A stretch of DNA of 64,000 nt from Clostridiales bacterium (GTDB lineage: Bacteria > Bacillota > Clostridia > Christensenellales > Aristaeellaceae), in assembly GCA_024684375.1 (NCBI GenBank), contig JAIKWZ010000019.1, positions 164,356 to 228,355 of the forward strand. Direction: 5' to 3'. Numbering within the stretch: the stretch's first letter is position 1; each line of letters opens with the position of its first letter. Positions 46,664 to 56,123 of this stretch are shown here, piece after piece. A program made the position numbers and the translations under genes. A model generated the notes under the pieces. It searched no databases, had not been told where the DNA came from, and saw only the letters and a program-made list of their open reading frames with translations.

Positions 46664-47617
46664 ATGGCACGAAAAGATCCCAACCAGACCGTAAAGGTGT
46701 CCATGCGCAAAGTCGTGGACAACCGCCCCGAAAAGATCAAAAAGCTGGAGCGCAAAATGAAGCGCCGCTCCGGCGAAAAGAAGCTGAACCGTTCTGTGGC
46801 CGGCAATACGCTGCTGTTTTTGCTGATGGGCATCTGCGGCGTATTCATGGTGCTGCCTCTGGTAATGATAGTCAATAACGCCCTTAAGCCGCTGGACGAG
46901 ATCTACCAGTTCCCGCCCAGGATATTCGTCCGCAATCCATCGCTGAGCAATTTCAGCGACCTGTTCGTGCTGATGAACGAAAGCTGGGTGCCTTTCTCAA
47001 GGTACGTGCTCAACACCATCATCATCACCTTAGGCGGCATGGCGGGGCACGTGATAGTGGCGTCGCTGGCAGCCTATCCCCTGGCCAAGCACAAATTCCC
47101 CGGCAAGACGCTGCTGTTTTCCATGGTGGTGCTCTCCCTCATGTTCTCATGGACGGTCACCCAGATACCCCAGTACCTGATAATCAGCTGGCTTGGCATA
47201 AACAATACGTATCTGGCGCTGGTCCTACCCGCCTGGAGCTTCGGCATGGGCCTTTACCTCATGAAGCAGTTCATGGAGCAGCTGCCCGACTCCCTTATGG
47301 AGAGTGCCCGGCTGCAGGGAGCGAACGAATGGATCATCTTCTGGAAGATAGTGATGCCCAACGTGCGGCCTGCCTGGCTGACGCTGGCCATATTCCAGTT
47401 TCAGCAGATGTGGGGCAATACGGGCGGAATGTTCCTCAGGAGCGAGGAATTAAAGCCCCTGCAGTACGCGCTGCAGCAGATCACATCCGGCGGCGTCAGC
47501 AGGGCTGGCGCGGGCGCGGCGGTCACGTTCATCATAGCCGCCATACCCATAACCTTCTTCCTGATCTGCCAGAGCTCCATTCTCGAAACCATGACCACCT
47601 CCGGCATGAAGGACTGA
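46664..47617 (+). CDS. Carbohydrate ABC transporter permease (UgpE type)
   Basis: MalG-like TM pattern; LMESARLQGANEWIIFWKIVMPNVRPA. Confidence 0.92.
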   Translation: MARKDPNQTVKVSMRKVVDNRPEKIKKLERKMKRRSGEKKLNRSVAGNTLLFLLMGICGVFMVLPLVMIVNNALKPLDEIYQFPPRIFVRNPSLSNFSDLFVLMNESWVPFSRYVLNTIIITLGGMAGHVIVASLAAYPLAKHKFPGKTLLFSMVVLSLMFSWTVTQIPQYLIISWLGINNTYLALVLPAWSFGMGLYLMKQFMEQLPDSLMESARLQGANEWIIFWKIVMPNVRPAWLTLAIFQFQQMWGNTGGMFLRSEELKPLQYALQQITSGGVSRAGAGAAVTFIIAAIPITFFLICQSSILETMTTSGMKD

Positions 47618-47629
47618 GGAGGCGCGGGT

Positions 47630-49756
47630 ATGAAAAAGACAGTATTCGCTTACAGATTCATATGCGCCCTGCTGGTGCTCTGCGCGCTGCTGCCCTGCGC
47701 GCTGGCAGACTCTTCCCAGCCCTTCGATACCTACAATTACGACCACTGGAACAACATCCTGTACACTCCCTCCCCCTATACGCTGGACTTCAGCGTGTCA
47801 GGGGCGACCCTCGTGTGGCAGGGTACCGCTTTGGGCGTGCTTAAGGCGCCAAGGGATTTTTGCTTTGACGAGGACGGCCGGCTGTACATCGCCGACACGG
47901 GCAACAACAGGGTCGTGATAGTGGCTGACGACCTGAAAACCGTCCTTGCCATAATCGACAGTTTTGATTCTCCCGGCGGGCCGCAGACCTTCAGCGCCCC
48001 TTACGGTGTGGCGGTGTCCCAGAACGGGCAGCTCTATGTCGCGGACTCCCAGAACCACAGGATAGTTGTGCTTGAAAAGGACGGGACCTTTGTCAAGTAC
48101 GTTATGGACCCCAAGGGCGACGTACTGGACGAAAAGTTCGTGTTCACTCCCCTGCGCGTATCTGTGGACTACGCCGACAGGGTGTACTGCGTGGCTCAGA
48201 ACATCTTCCAGGGCATAATGGTTTTCTCATCCGACGGGGACTTTACCGGCTTTTTCGGCACCATAAACGTAAAGATCAGCCTGTGGGAGAAGATCTGGCG
48301 CAGGCTCTCCACCAAGGAAGAGCGCTCCAAGCAGCAGCTGTTCATTCCTACCGAGTTTACGGGCATAGATGTGGACTCCGAGGGCTTCGTTTATGCCTCC
48401 AACAAAGACACCGACGGCATACAGGCTGTCCGCAGGCTGAATCCCAAGGGCGAAGACGTCATTCTCAGAGGATCCAAAGAAAATCTGGGCGGCGACATGG
48501 TGTACGGACAGGTGGGCAATTACTCCGGCCCCAGCCAGATAGTCGACGTGGTGTACAGAAACCACGGCATCTATTCCCTGCTCGACGCCCGGCGCGGACG
48601 CATATTCACTTATGACCATGAGGGCAATCTTCTGTACATCTTCGGAGGCATGGGGACCCAGGAAGGCACCTTCCGCGCGCCCGTGGCCATAGAGCATGCC
48701 GATGGACGCCTGCTGGTGCTGGACAACCTGCAGGGCAGCATAAGCGTGTTCGCCGAGACCGAATACGGCTCCCTCATCAACCGGGCGGTCGCATTGCGCT
48801 ACGACGGCGACGAAAGCCTCGCCGTACCTCTGTGGCAGGAGGTCCTGCGGCTGGACGAGAACAACGAACTGGCCAACTCGGGCATAGGCAAGGCATACCT
48901 TTCCGCCGGTGACAACGATAATGCGCTTGTTTACCTGCGCCGCGGCATGAACCGAACCTACTACTCGGTGGCCTTCAAGCGCTGGAGGAACGAGGTGCTC
49001 AGCAGCAACATCAGCTGGGTGCTTACCGGCGTCGTGCTCTTTGTGGTGCTGATCGTGGTCTGGAAAAAGCTGCTGTCACCCAGGCTGCTGAAAAAGCAAA
49101 AGAAGGACATAAACGAAAAGGCTCGCAGAGAACTGCCCGTAAATGCCCGCTGGCGTTACCTGTTCTACACTGTTTTCCATCCCAACGAGGGCTTTTACTG
49201 GATCCGTCATCAGGAAAGGGGCAGCCTGTGGATCGCCGTGCTGATGGTGTTCCTATACGCTGTCGCGTTTTCCTGCAACCGCATTTACGCCAGCTTCGTG
49301 GTAAACGACATAGAGCCCCGCAGCGTGAACCTGATCGCCGAAATGGCAGGAGTACTGCTGCTTTATGTCATACTCTGCGTGGGCAACTGGTCGGTCACAT
49401 GCCTTATGGAAGGCGAAGGCCGCTTTAAGGACATACTCACCGTCATCGGCTATTCGCTCGTGCCCATGATATTCACTACCGTGCTGGCTACGGTCGTTTC
49501 TCAGGCGGTCGCTGAAAACGAGGAAGCGTTCTATTACATACTTATGGGCCTGGGCATGGCCTACAGCCTGATACTCATGCTTATTGGCATAATGCAGGTG
49601 CATAACTATACCTTGGGCAAAACGTTGATCACGCTGTTTATTACGGTCGTGGCGGTGTTCATTATCATATTCCTGGCGATGCTGGTACTGAATTTCGTTA
49701 CCCAGGTATACAGCTTCCTGCGCAACATCTACACCGAACTGATATTCCGCACGTGA
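47630..49756 (+). CDS. NHL-repeat beta-propeller / YIP1-type membrane domain fusion
   Basis: Signal peptide; NHL-like repeats (APRDFCFDEDGRLYIADTGNNRVVIV; APYGVAVSQNGQLYVADSQNHRIVVL); TPR-like segment; TM; YIP1-like multi-TM C-terminus. Confidence 0.8.
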   Translation: MKKTVFAYRFICALLVLCALLPCALADSSQPFDTYNYDHWNNILYTPSPYTLDFSVSGATLVWQGTALGVLKAPRDFCFDEDGRLYIADTGNNRVVIVADDLKTVLAIIDSFDSPGGPQTFSAPYGVAVSQNGQLYVADSQNHRIVVLEKDGTFVKYVMDPKGDVLDEKFVFTPLRVSVDYADRVYCVAQNIFQGIMVFSSDGDFTGFFGTINVKISLWEKIWRRLSTKEERSKQQLFIPTEFTGIDVDSEGFVYASNKDTDGIQAVRRLNPKGEDVILRGSKENLGGDMVYGQVGNYSGPSQIVDVVYRNHGIYSLLDARRGRIFTYDHEGNLLYIFGGMGTQEGTFRAPVAIEHADGRLLVLDNLQGSISVFAETEYGSLINRAVALRYDGDESLAVPLWQEVLRLDENNELANSGIGKAYLSAGDNDNALVYLRRGMNRTYYSVAFKRWRNEVLSSNISWVLTGVVLFVVLIVVWKKLLSPRLLKKQKKDINEKARRELPVNARWRYLFYTVFHPNEGFYWIRHQERGSLWIAVLMVFLYAVAFSCNRIYASFVVNDIEPRSVNLIAEMAGVLLLYVILCVGNWSVTCLMEGEGRFKDILTVIGYSLVPMIFTTVLATVVSQAVAENEEAFYYILMGLGMAYSLILMLIGIMQVHNYTLGKTLITLFITVVAVFIIIFLAMLVLNFVTQVYSFLRNIYTELIFRT

Positions 49757-49769
49757 GGGGGGCAGATTT

Positions 49770-52358
49770 ATGCAGAATCAGGAAGAAGTAAGGACGCTTT
49801 CCCCACGCGCAAAAAAGATCATCGCCATCATACTGGCTGTGGCGATACTGGCCGGCGGCGCTCAGCTGTGGTGGTTCCTGGCGAGATACCGTTTTTATTC
49901 CGCGTATAAGGATATAGTCATTCCTCCGGACGAATACGTTGAAGGTCAGGCTTTCGTCCCTGCCGAAGATACGCTCAAGGCGGTGCCGGGGTTCACGCTC
50001 GCGGCAATAAACGACAGCATGGCCCTTTACGTAAAACAGGACACGGCAGAAGTGGCCGTCTATGACAGGCGCAGCGGGAAGACCGTTTACTCCAACCCGT
50101 CCGACGCCTCGAAAGACCCCATAGCCAGGACCGCCAATCAGGAAAACCTGAAAAGCCAGTTCATACTCAGCTACATGGATTCCAACGCCAAGGAAGGCAC
50201 CGCCTGGAGCAGCTACGCCAAGGCAGTCGCCAACGGACAGGTGGAGTACGAGTCCATTCCGGGCGGCGTCAGGGTCATATACAACCTGTCAAACGAAAGG
50301 CTGCTTTTGGTGCCGGACGTGCTCACAAAGGAATGGTACGACATCCTGTCCGTGACCGGCCGTAAAATGACGGCAAGGTCTTATGATCTTGATGAGGAAA
50401 GCGGGCTGTATATCATCAAAACTCAGGGAGTCACCCTGAGAAATAAGCAAATGATCGACCAGGATGCCCGTACCGCAGGCTTTTCGCTGGAAGATTATGA
50501 GGAAATGCAGGCGCTGAGGATAAGCGAAGGCGAGGAAAAAGCCGAATCGCTCTCCTTCACGGTGGCTCTGGAATGGCGTCTGACCGAAGACGGCGTTGAA
50601 GTGTGCGTCCCCTACGGCGGCATACACGAATTCGGAGGCGGAAAAGTCAGGACCATTCAGTTGCTGCCCTTTCTCGGGGCGGGCGGCAGCCAGGAAAGCG
50701 GATATATAGTGCTTCCCGAAGGCAGCGGCGCTCTCATGCGTTTCAATAACGGCAAAAGCTCTTTCCCCCAGTACAACAAAAACGTATACGACCTTGACCT
50801 CGTAGACAGCGACTTTACAGCCATCCAGTACGCCGAGACCGCGCGGATGGCGATGTTCGGCATAGTACACGACGGCCTGGGCATCCTCGCTACCTGTGAG
50901 CGGGGCGCTTCCCTGGCAAACATCGTGGCGGACGTGGCAGGCCGCAACAACAGCTACAATTTCGCTTACTTCAGCTTCACCCTGCGCAGGTCAGATACCC
51001 TAATGATCACCAACGAGGAAGTGAACGTTGCGGAAAAAGACCTGTATCCCGTGGACTGCAAAGTGAGATACGCTCTTCTGGCAGGTGAAAACACCGGTTA
51101 CGACGCGCTTGCCGCCGCTTACAGGCAGCGTCTCATCCGCGAAGGCGCCCTGACTGCCGCTGTGGACGAGGGCGACATACCTTTCTACTCAGACATTATC
51201 GGCGGCGTAAAGGAGACTGCCCACTTTATGGGGATCCAGTACCTGCGCGTGCTACCCATGACCACATTCAAAAACGCCGGGGATATCATCCAGGCACTGG
51301 ATGAGGCAGGCGTAAAGAACCAGCGCATCAATCTGCAGGGCTGGATGAACGGCGGGTACTACCACAATCCCGTAAGCAAGCTCAGCGTTCTGAGCAAGCT
51401 GGGCGGCAAAAGCGGGCTTAGTGAACTGAACCGGAAGGCGGAAGCATTGGGCGCAAAAGTGTACCCCGACGCAGCCGTTCAGCTGGTAACCGACATCGCG
51501 AAAGGCTTTAAGCCCAGCCAGGAAGCCTCACGGTATTACGCTGAGGGCTACGTGGTGAAGCTTGGCGTGATAAACCCGGTCACCCTGCGCAGGACCGGAG
51601 TGGTGGGTTACAACGAAAGGGCTTATATGCTGCTTTCGCCCAAATTCCTGCCCAGGTATGCCGCTTCCCTCGCCTCCGGCGCGGAAAAACTGGGTCTGAA
51701 CAGTCTGAGCCTCAGGGACCTTGCCAGCGAAGTGCACGCCGACAAGCGCCGCACCAACGTCATCAACCGCGAATACGCGCTGGACCTGGTGAAGGACGCG
51801 TTCAGTACGATCAAGGGCAGCAGCAGGGAGCTGATGGTGTCCGGCGGCAACGATTATTCCTTCCCCTACGCCAGCCACGTTATCAATGCGCCGCTTAACC
51901 GCACCCCGTACCCCATACTGGACGAAGAGATCCCTCTCTGGGAAATGATCGTTCACGGCTCAATCGAATACTGCGGCAAGGCGCTGAACCTTTCCCAGAC
52001 CGATGACAGGCGCGCTCAGCTACTCCACCTTGTGGAATACGGCGCTTCGGTGCACTACACGTTCACCTGGAAAGACGCGGCGGAAATGAAATACACCGGC
52101 CTGAACGAAAACTTCGCCACCACCTTTTCGTCCTGGAAAGACGCCGCGGCGGAAGACTACGCTTACGTGAACGGCGCGCTCAAACACGTGCGCGGGGCTC
52201 AGATGAGCTCTTTCGAGCGGCTTTCGGACACCCTGTCACGGACATGTTACTCAAACGGTACGGAAATATACATCAACTACGCAGACGAACCGGCCCAGGC
52301 GGGCACTTACAGCGTGCCCGCGCGGGACTATCTGGTAGTGGGAGGTGACGCAAAGTGA
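49770..52358 (+). CDS. DUF5696-like membrane-anchored protein
   Basis: N-terminal TM anchor, long extracellular region; family call by resemblance and by neighbourhood with ABC sugar permeases. Confidence 0.65.
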   Translation: MQNQEEVRTLSPRAKKIIAIILAVAILAGGAQLWWFLARYRFYSAYKDIVIPPDEYVEGQAFVPAEDTLKAVPGFTLAAINDSMALYVKQDTAEVAVYDRRSGKTVYSNPSDASKDPIARTANQENLKSQFILSYMDSNAKEGTAWSSYAKAVANGQVEYESIPGGVRVIYNLSNERLLLVPDVLTKEWYDILSVTGRKMTARSYDLDEESGLYIIKTQGVTLRNKQMIDQDARTAGFSLEDYEEMQALRISEGEEKAESLSFTVALEWRLTEDGVEVCVPYGGIHEFGGGKVRTIQLLPFLGAGGSQESGYIVLPEGSGALMRFNNGKSSFPQYNKNVYDLDLVDSDFTAIQYAETARMAMFGIVHDGLGILATCERGASLANIVADVAGRNNSYNFAYFSFTLRRSDTLMITNEEVNVAEKDLYPVDCKVRYALLAGENTGYDALAAAYRQRLIREGALTAAVDEGDIPFYSDIIGGVKETAHFMGIQYLRVLPMTTFKNAGDIIQALDEAGVKNQRINLQGWMNGGYYHNPVSKLSVLSKLGGKSGLSELNRKAEALGAKVYPDAAVQLVTDIAKGFKPSQEASRYYAEGYVVKLGVINPVTLRRTGVVGYNERAYMLLSPKFLPRYAASLASGAEKLGLNSLSLRDLASEVHADKRRTNVINREYALDLVKDAFSTIKGSSRELMVSGGNDYSFPYASHVINAPLNRTPYPILDEEIPLWEMIVHGSIEYCGKALNLSQTDDRRAQLLHLVEYGASVHYTFTWKDAAEMKYTGLNENFATTFSSWKDAAAEDYAYVNGALKHVRGAQMSSFERLSDTLSRTCYSNGTEIYINYADEPAQAGTYSVPARDYLVVGGDAK

Positions 52359-53278
52359 ACACTGCGGCAAAAAAACGGCGTTTCCGCCTGAACTATGAGC
52401 AGAGGAACGCCCTGCGCGGCTATTCCTTCATACTCCCGTGGCTGATCGGCTTTCTGGTGTTCTACGTGGGGTGTCTGATACAGCTGGGACAATTCAGCCT
52501 GCTTGAGATCAAGATCGACGCCGGCACCGGCACGCGTCAGGACATTTTCGTGAAGTTCCAGAACTTCGTGGATGCGTTCACCTCACACGCAAGCTTCAAG
52601 CAGGTGCTCACATCGTCCGTGATGGACATGCTCATCGACCTGCCCATGATAATCTTCTTCAGCCTGTTCGTAGCGCTGCTGCTCAACCGCAAATTCAAGG
52701 GGCGGGCGCTGGTGCGCGCCATCTTCTTCCTGCCCATAATCCTGAGTTCCTCCGCCGTGGGCGACGCCATCAACCGCGCCACCGCGATGATGACTACGGG
52801 CGTAGCCTCCTCCACCGCCGAGATCGCCGAGACCGGCACCGTTTCCGTGTCCTACTACATACAGCTGTTCGGTGACCTGGCGCTGCCTCCCACCGTGCTT
52901 GAGTACGTGGTGGGCGCGGTCAACCGCATAGCCTCCATCATCAAAGGCTCCGGCGTGCAGATCATCCTGTTCATCGCGGCGCTGCAGTCGATACCCGGCT
53001 CGCTGTACGAGGTGGCAAAGATAGAGGGCGCGACCGGATACGAGACCCTGTGGAAGGTCACCATTCCCATGGTGATGCCCCACATCATCACCAACACGAT
53101 CTACACGGTGGTGGACAGGTTTACCACCAGCGATATCGTGGCTTTGGCCGCCGATACCTACCAGAAGTACAACTACGGGCTGTCCGCCGTATTCTCGCTT
53201 ACGTCCACAGTGATCACCTGCCTGATACTTGCCCTGATAGTGTACCTGCTCAACAAACGCGCGTTCTATTACAACTGA
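52355..53278 (+). CDS. Sugar ABC transporter permease
   Basis: LYEVAKIEGATGYETLWKVTIPMVMPHI EAA loop. Confidence 0.92.
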   Translation: MNTAAKKRRFRLNYEQRNALRGYSFILPWLIGFLVFYVGCLIQLGQFSLLEIKIDAGTGTRQDIFVKFQNFVDAFTSHASFKQVLTSSVMDMLIDLPMIIFFSLFVALLLNRKFKGRALVRAIFFLPIILSSSAVGDAINRATAMMTTGVASSTAEIAETGTVSVSYYIQLFGDLALPPTVLEYVVGAVNRIASIIKGSGVQIILFIAALQSIPGSLYEVAKIEGATGYETLWKVTIPMVMPHIITNTIYTVVDRFTTSDIVALAADTYQKYNYGLSAVFSLTSTVITCLILALIVYLLNKRAFYYN

Positions 53279-53301
53279 TACAACTGAGGAGGCACGGCCA
53301 G

Positions 53302-54273
53302 ATGGTATATGTTCGCAAAAAAACCGAAGAATTGCGCAAAATACGCGCCTCGGCTCTGTATTTGGACAGGAAGAGCAAGGCTCTGAACACAGTGAAGGGG
53401 TTTCTGCTGGGCCTGTTCAGGGCAGCAGTGATCATAGGCATAAGCTATGTGATACTCGCCCCTGTGATAGGCATTGTCTCCAGCTCGTTTTTCTCCACCC
53501 AGGACTCGATCAACCCCATGGTGTTCACCATACCCATAAGCCCGACCATTGAAAGGTACACCATGGCGATAAAGTACATGGACTATCTGCCCATACTGGG
53601 CCGGACGCTGCTGTACACCGGCGGAGTCACGCTTTTGCAGCTGCTGATCTGCTCCATGGCGGGCTACGGTTTCGCCAGGTACAATTTCCCGCTCAAAAAG
53701 CTATGGTTCGGCTGCATAGTTGTCATGATCGTCGTGCCGCTCAACACCATCCAGTTCCCGCTGTACATGACGTTCAGGTACTTCGGTATAGGCAGCCATG
53801 TGACGAACCTGCACAAGACGGCGTGGCCCACGTTCATTCTCACCGCCTTCGGCTGCGGGCTGAAAAGCGGGCTGTACATTTACATTTTTACCCAGTTCTT
53901 CAGGGGCCTGCCAAAGGAGATCGAGGAGGCCGCGCTGGTGGACGGCGCCAATTCCTGGTACACCTACTTCAGGATAATGATGCCCAACGCCTCTCCCGCG
54001 ATCATCACCGTGGCAGTGTTTTCCATAGTCTGGCAATACAACGACGCCTTCTTCGCCAACACCTTCAACATGCCCGCCACGCTGCTGATCACCCGCAAAC
54101 TCGACTCGCTTGTAGACGTTATCGCGAACGCCGAAAGGATCAACAGCCTGCGCGAGCTTCAGCTCTACTTCGACGCGGGCGTGGTGCTGGTGCTGATCCC
54201 CGTGGTAGTGATCTACATAATCCTGCAGCGCCGCTTCATAGAAGGCGTGGAGCGCAGCGGCATAGTCGGCTAA
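53302..54273 (+). CDS. Carbohydrate ABC transporter permease
   Basis: IEEAALVDGANSWYTYFRIMMPNASPA EAA loop; ATG 53302 with GAGGAGG upstream, unlike the ORF-track start at 53050. Confidence 0.92.
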   Translation: MVYVRKKTEELRKIRASALYLDRKSKALNTVKGFLLGLFRAAVIIGISYVILAPVIGIVSSSFFSTQDSINPMVFTIPISPTIERYTMAIKYMDYLPILGRTLLYTGGVTLLQLLICSMAGYGFARYNFPLKKLWFGCIVVMIVVPLNTIQFPLYMTFRYFGIGSHVTNLHKTAWPTFILTAFGCGLKSGLYIYIFTQFFRGLPKEIEEAALVDGANSWYTYFRIMMPNASPAIITVAVFSIVWQYNDAFFANTFNMPATLLITRKLDSLVDVIANAERINSLRELQLYFDAGVVLVLIPVVVIYIILQRRFIEGVERSGIVG

Positions 54274-54338
54274 ACGCCGAAAAACCAAATCACGTTAATT
54301 GTGCCTTACTTCGGGCATAATAATAAAGGAGGTATATC

Positions 54339-56072
54339 ATGAAGAAATTCGTTTCCTGGTTGCTGATCGTCGTGATGGCGCTCGGCATGTGCTCGTTCGC
54401 GAGCGCTGAGGAAACTGCCGCCCCGGTCGACGTGATCGACTTTGAAGACGGCGCATTCGGTTTCCTGGGCCTGTACAAGGGCAAGGCGAACGCGGACGCC
54501 AGCACCATCGAGGTGGCTGAGTTCGCTGGTTCAAAAGCTCTTAAGGTCACCCTCTCCCCCGACGCCAAGGTGCCCTACATAGCCTTCAACATCGAAGGCC
54601 TGCTGGGTGAGCGTCTGGCGGACGTGGCGGCGGTCAGCGTAGACTTCGGCCTGGATCTGGGTTCCGATGGCAAGTTCCATGCAGTATCCGGCAAGTTCTA
54701 CGACTACACCGGCGAAGACAACAAAGAAGCCACCGCGGATTGGTCCGTGTATCTGCAGAAGAAGAACCCCCGCACCATAGTTCACAAGTTCGCGGGCGCT
54801 TTCCTGCCCGAAGCCGGCAACTTCTTCGCCATTTCACGCGAGGATCAGGCGGGCGGCGACCCCGTGGCCTTCTATCTGGACAACATCAAGTTCCTTGACA
54901 AGGACGGCAACGCCATCGCTCTGGATCTCACCGCCGAGTACGTAGCTCCCGATTCCGGCAGAGACCTCAGCAATCTGGTGGCGCTCACCAATGTTGTTGA
55001 ATTCCCGAACTTCAAGACCTCCGCAGGCGCTTGGGCGCAGAGCGGCTTTGAGATGCCTCAGGAATTCATCGACGCCCTGGTGCCCGGCAGCGTGATCGAA
55101 GTTGACTACGAAAGCGCCGACGGCTCCATGTGGATCGTGTTCCCCTGGGCGGCCGCGGGCTGGATGCGCGTGGGCGGCTGCGGCAACGGCGTTGACGCCC
55201 GCAACAACAGCCACACCATCGCTCAGATCCCCTACGAGATGATAGAGCAGTTCTGCGGTGAGGACAAGAGCACCTGGAACGTGAAACTGGAATGCGAAGC
55301 CGGCAGCGAATGGACCGTGTTCGGCGTGCGCGTAGGTCAGAGAGCCAATCAGATAGTGCTGAAGAACGCTGTGGAACTTCCCGGCTTTGCCGTTTCCGGC
55401 GCCGCCTGGGCACAGACCGGCATCGAGATGACTCAGGAGTTCATCGACGCGCTGGTACCCGGCAGCGTGATCGAAGTAGCCTTTGAGTCCGAAGACAACA
55501 ATATCTGGCTGGTATTCCCCTGGGCCGCCGCCGGCTGGAGCCGCGTCGCTCAGAACGAAGCCCTTATCATCGGCGACAAGGCCTATATCACCTATGAGCA
55601 GATCGAGGCGGTATGCGGCGAAGACAAGGCGACCTGGAATGTGATGCTGCAGGCAGAAGGTTCCAGCCCCTGGACCGTGTACAGTGTCCGCGTAGGCCAG
55701 AAAGCCGAGCTTTACGGTCTGACCAACCTGATCGAGTTCCCCGGCTTCGCCACTTCCGCGGGCGCATGGGCTCAGAGCGGCTTCGAGATGCCTCAGGACT
55801 TCATCGATGCCCTGGTGCCCGGCAGCGTGATAACCGTTTCCTATGAGTGCGAAGGCGGCGACGTATGGATCGTGCTGCCCTGGGCGGCCGCCGGCTGGAG
55901 CCGCGTAGGCAACGACGGCAAAGCCGCCAGCGACGGAAAGATCGCCCAGATCACCTACGAGCAGATCGTTGAAGTATGCGGCGAGGACAAGGCGACCTGG
56001 AACGTCAAGCTCGAGTGCGAAGGTTCCCAGCCCTGGACCGTGTTCAGCGTAGCCGTAGGCACGGCCATGTAA
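54339..56072 (+). CDS. Secreted protein with three ~120-aa repeat modules, probably carbohydrate-binding
   Basis: Signal peptide MKKFVSWLLIVVMALGMCSFASA; modules beginning near 54984, 55359 and 55719 share GAWAQSGFEMPQ-FIDALVPGSVI and PWAAAGWSRV and CGEDKATWNV motifs. Confidence 0.8.
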   Translation: MKKFVSWLLIVVMALGMCSFASAEETAAPVDVIDFEDGAFGFLGLYKGKANADASTIEVAEFAGSKALKVTLSPDAKVPYIAFNIEGLLGERLADVAAVSVDFGLDLGSDGKFHAVSGKFYDYTGEDNKEATADWSVYLQKKNPRTIVHKFAGAFLPEAGNFFAISREDQAGGDPVAFYLDNIKFLDKDGNAIALDLTAEYVAPDSGRDLSNLVALTNVVEFPNFKTSAGAWAQSGFEMPQEFIDALVPGSVIEVDYESADGSMWIVFPWAAAGWMRVGGCGNGVDARNNSHTIAQIPYEMIEQFCGEDKSTWNVKLECEAGSEWTVFGVRVGQRANQIVLKNAVELPGFAVSGAAWAQTGIEMTQEFIDALVPGSVIEVAFESEDNNIWLVFPWAAAGWSRVAQNEALIIGDKAYITYEQIEAVCGEDKATWNVMLQAEGSSPWTVYSVRVGQKAELYGLTNLIEFPGFATSAGAWAQSGFEMPQDFIDALVPGSVITVSYECEGGDVWIVLPWAAAGWSRVGNDGKAASDGKIAQITYEQIVEVCGEDKATWNVKLECEGSQPWTVFSVAVGTAM

Positions 56073-56123
56073 GCTCGAAAAGCTCTGCATTATCACAAAA
56101 CAGCAATAGGAGGATCTGAATTT

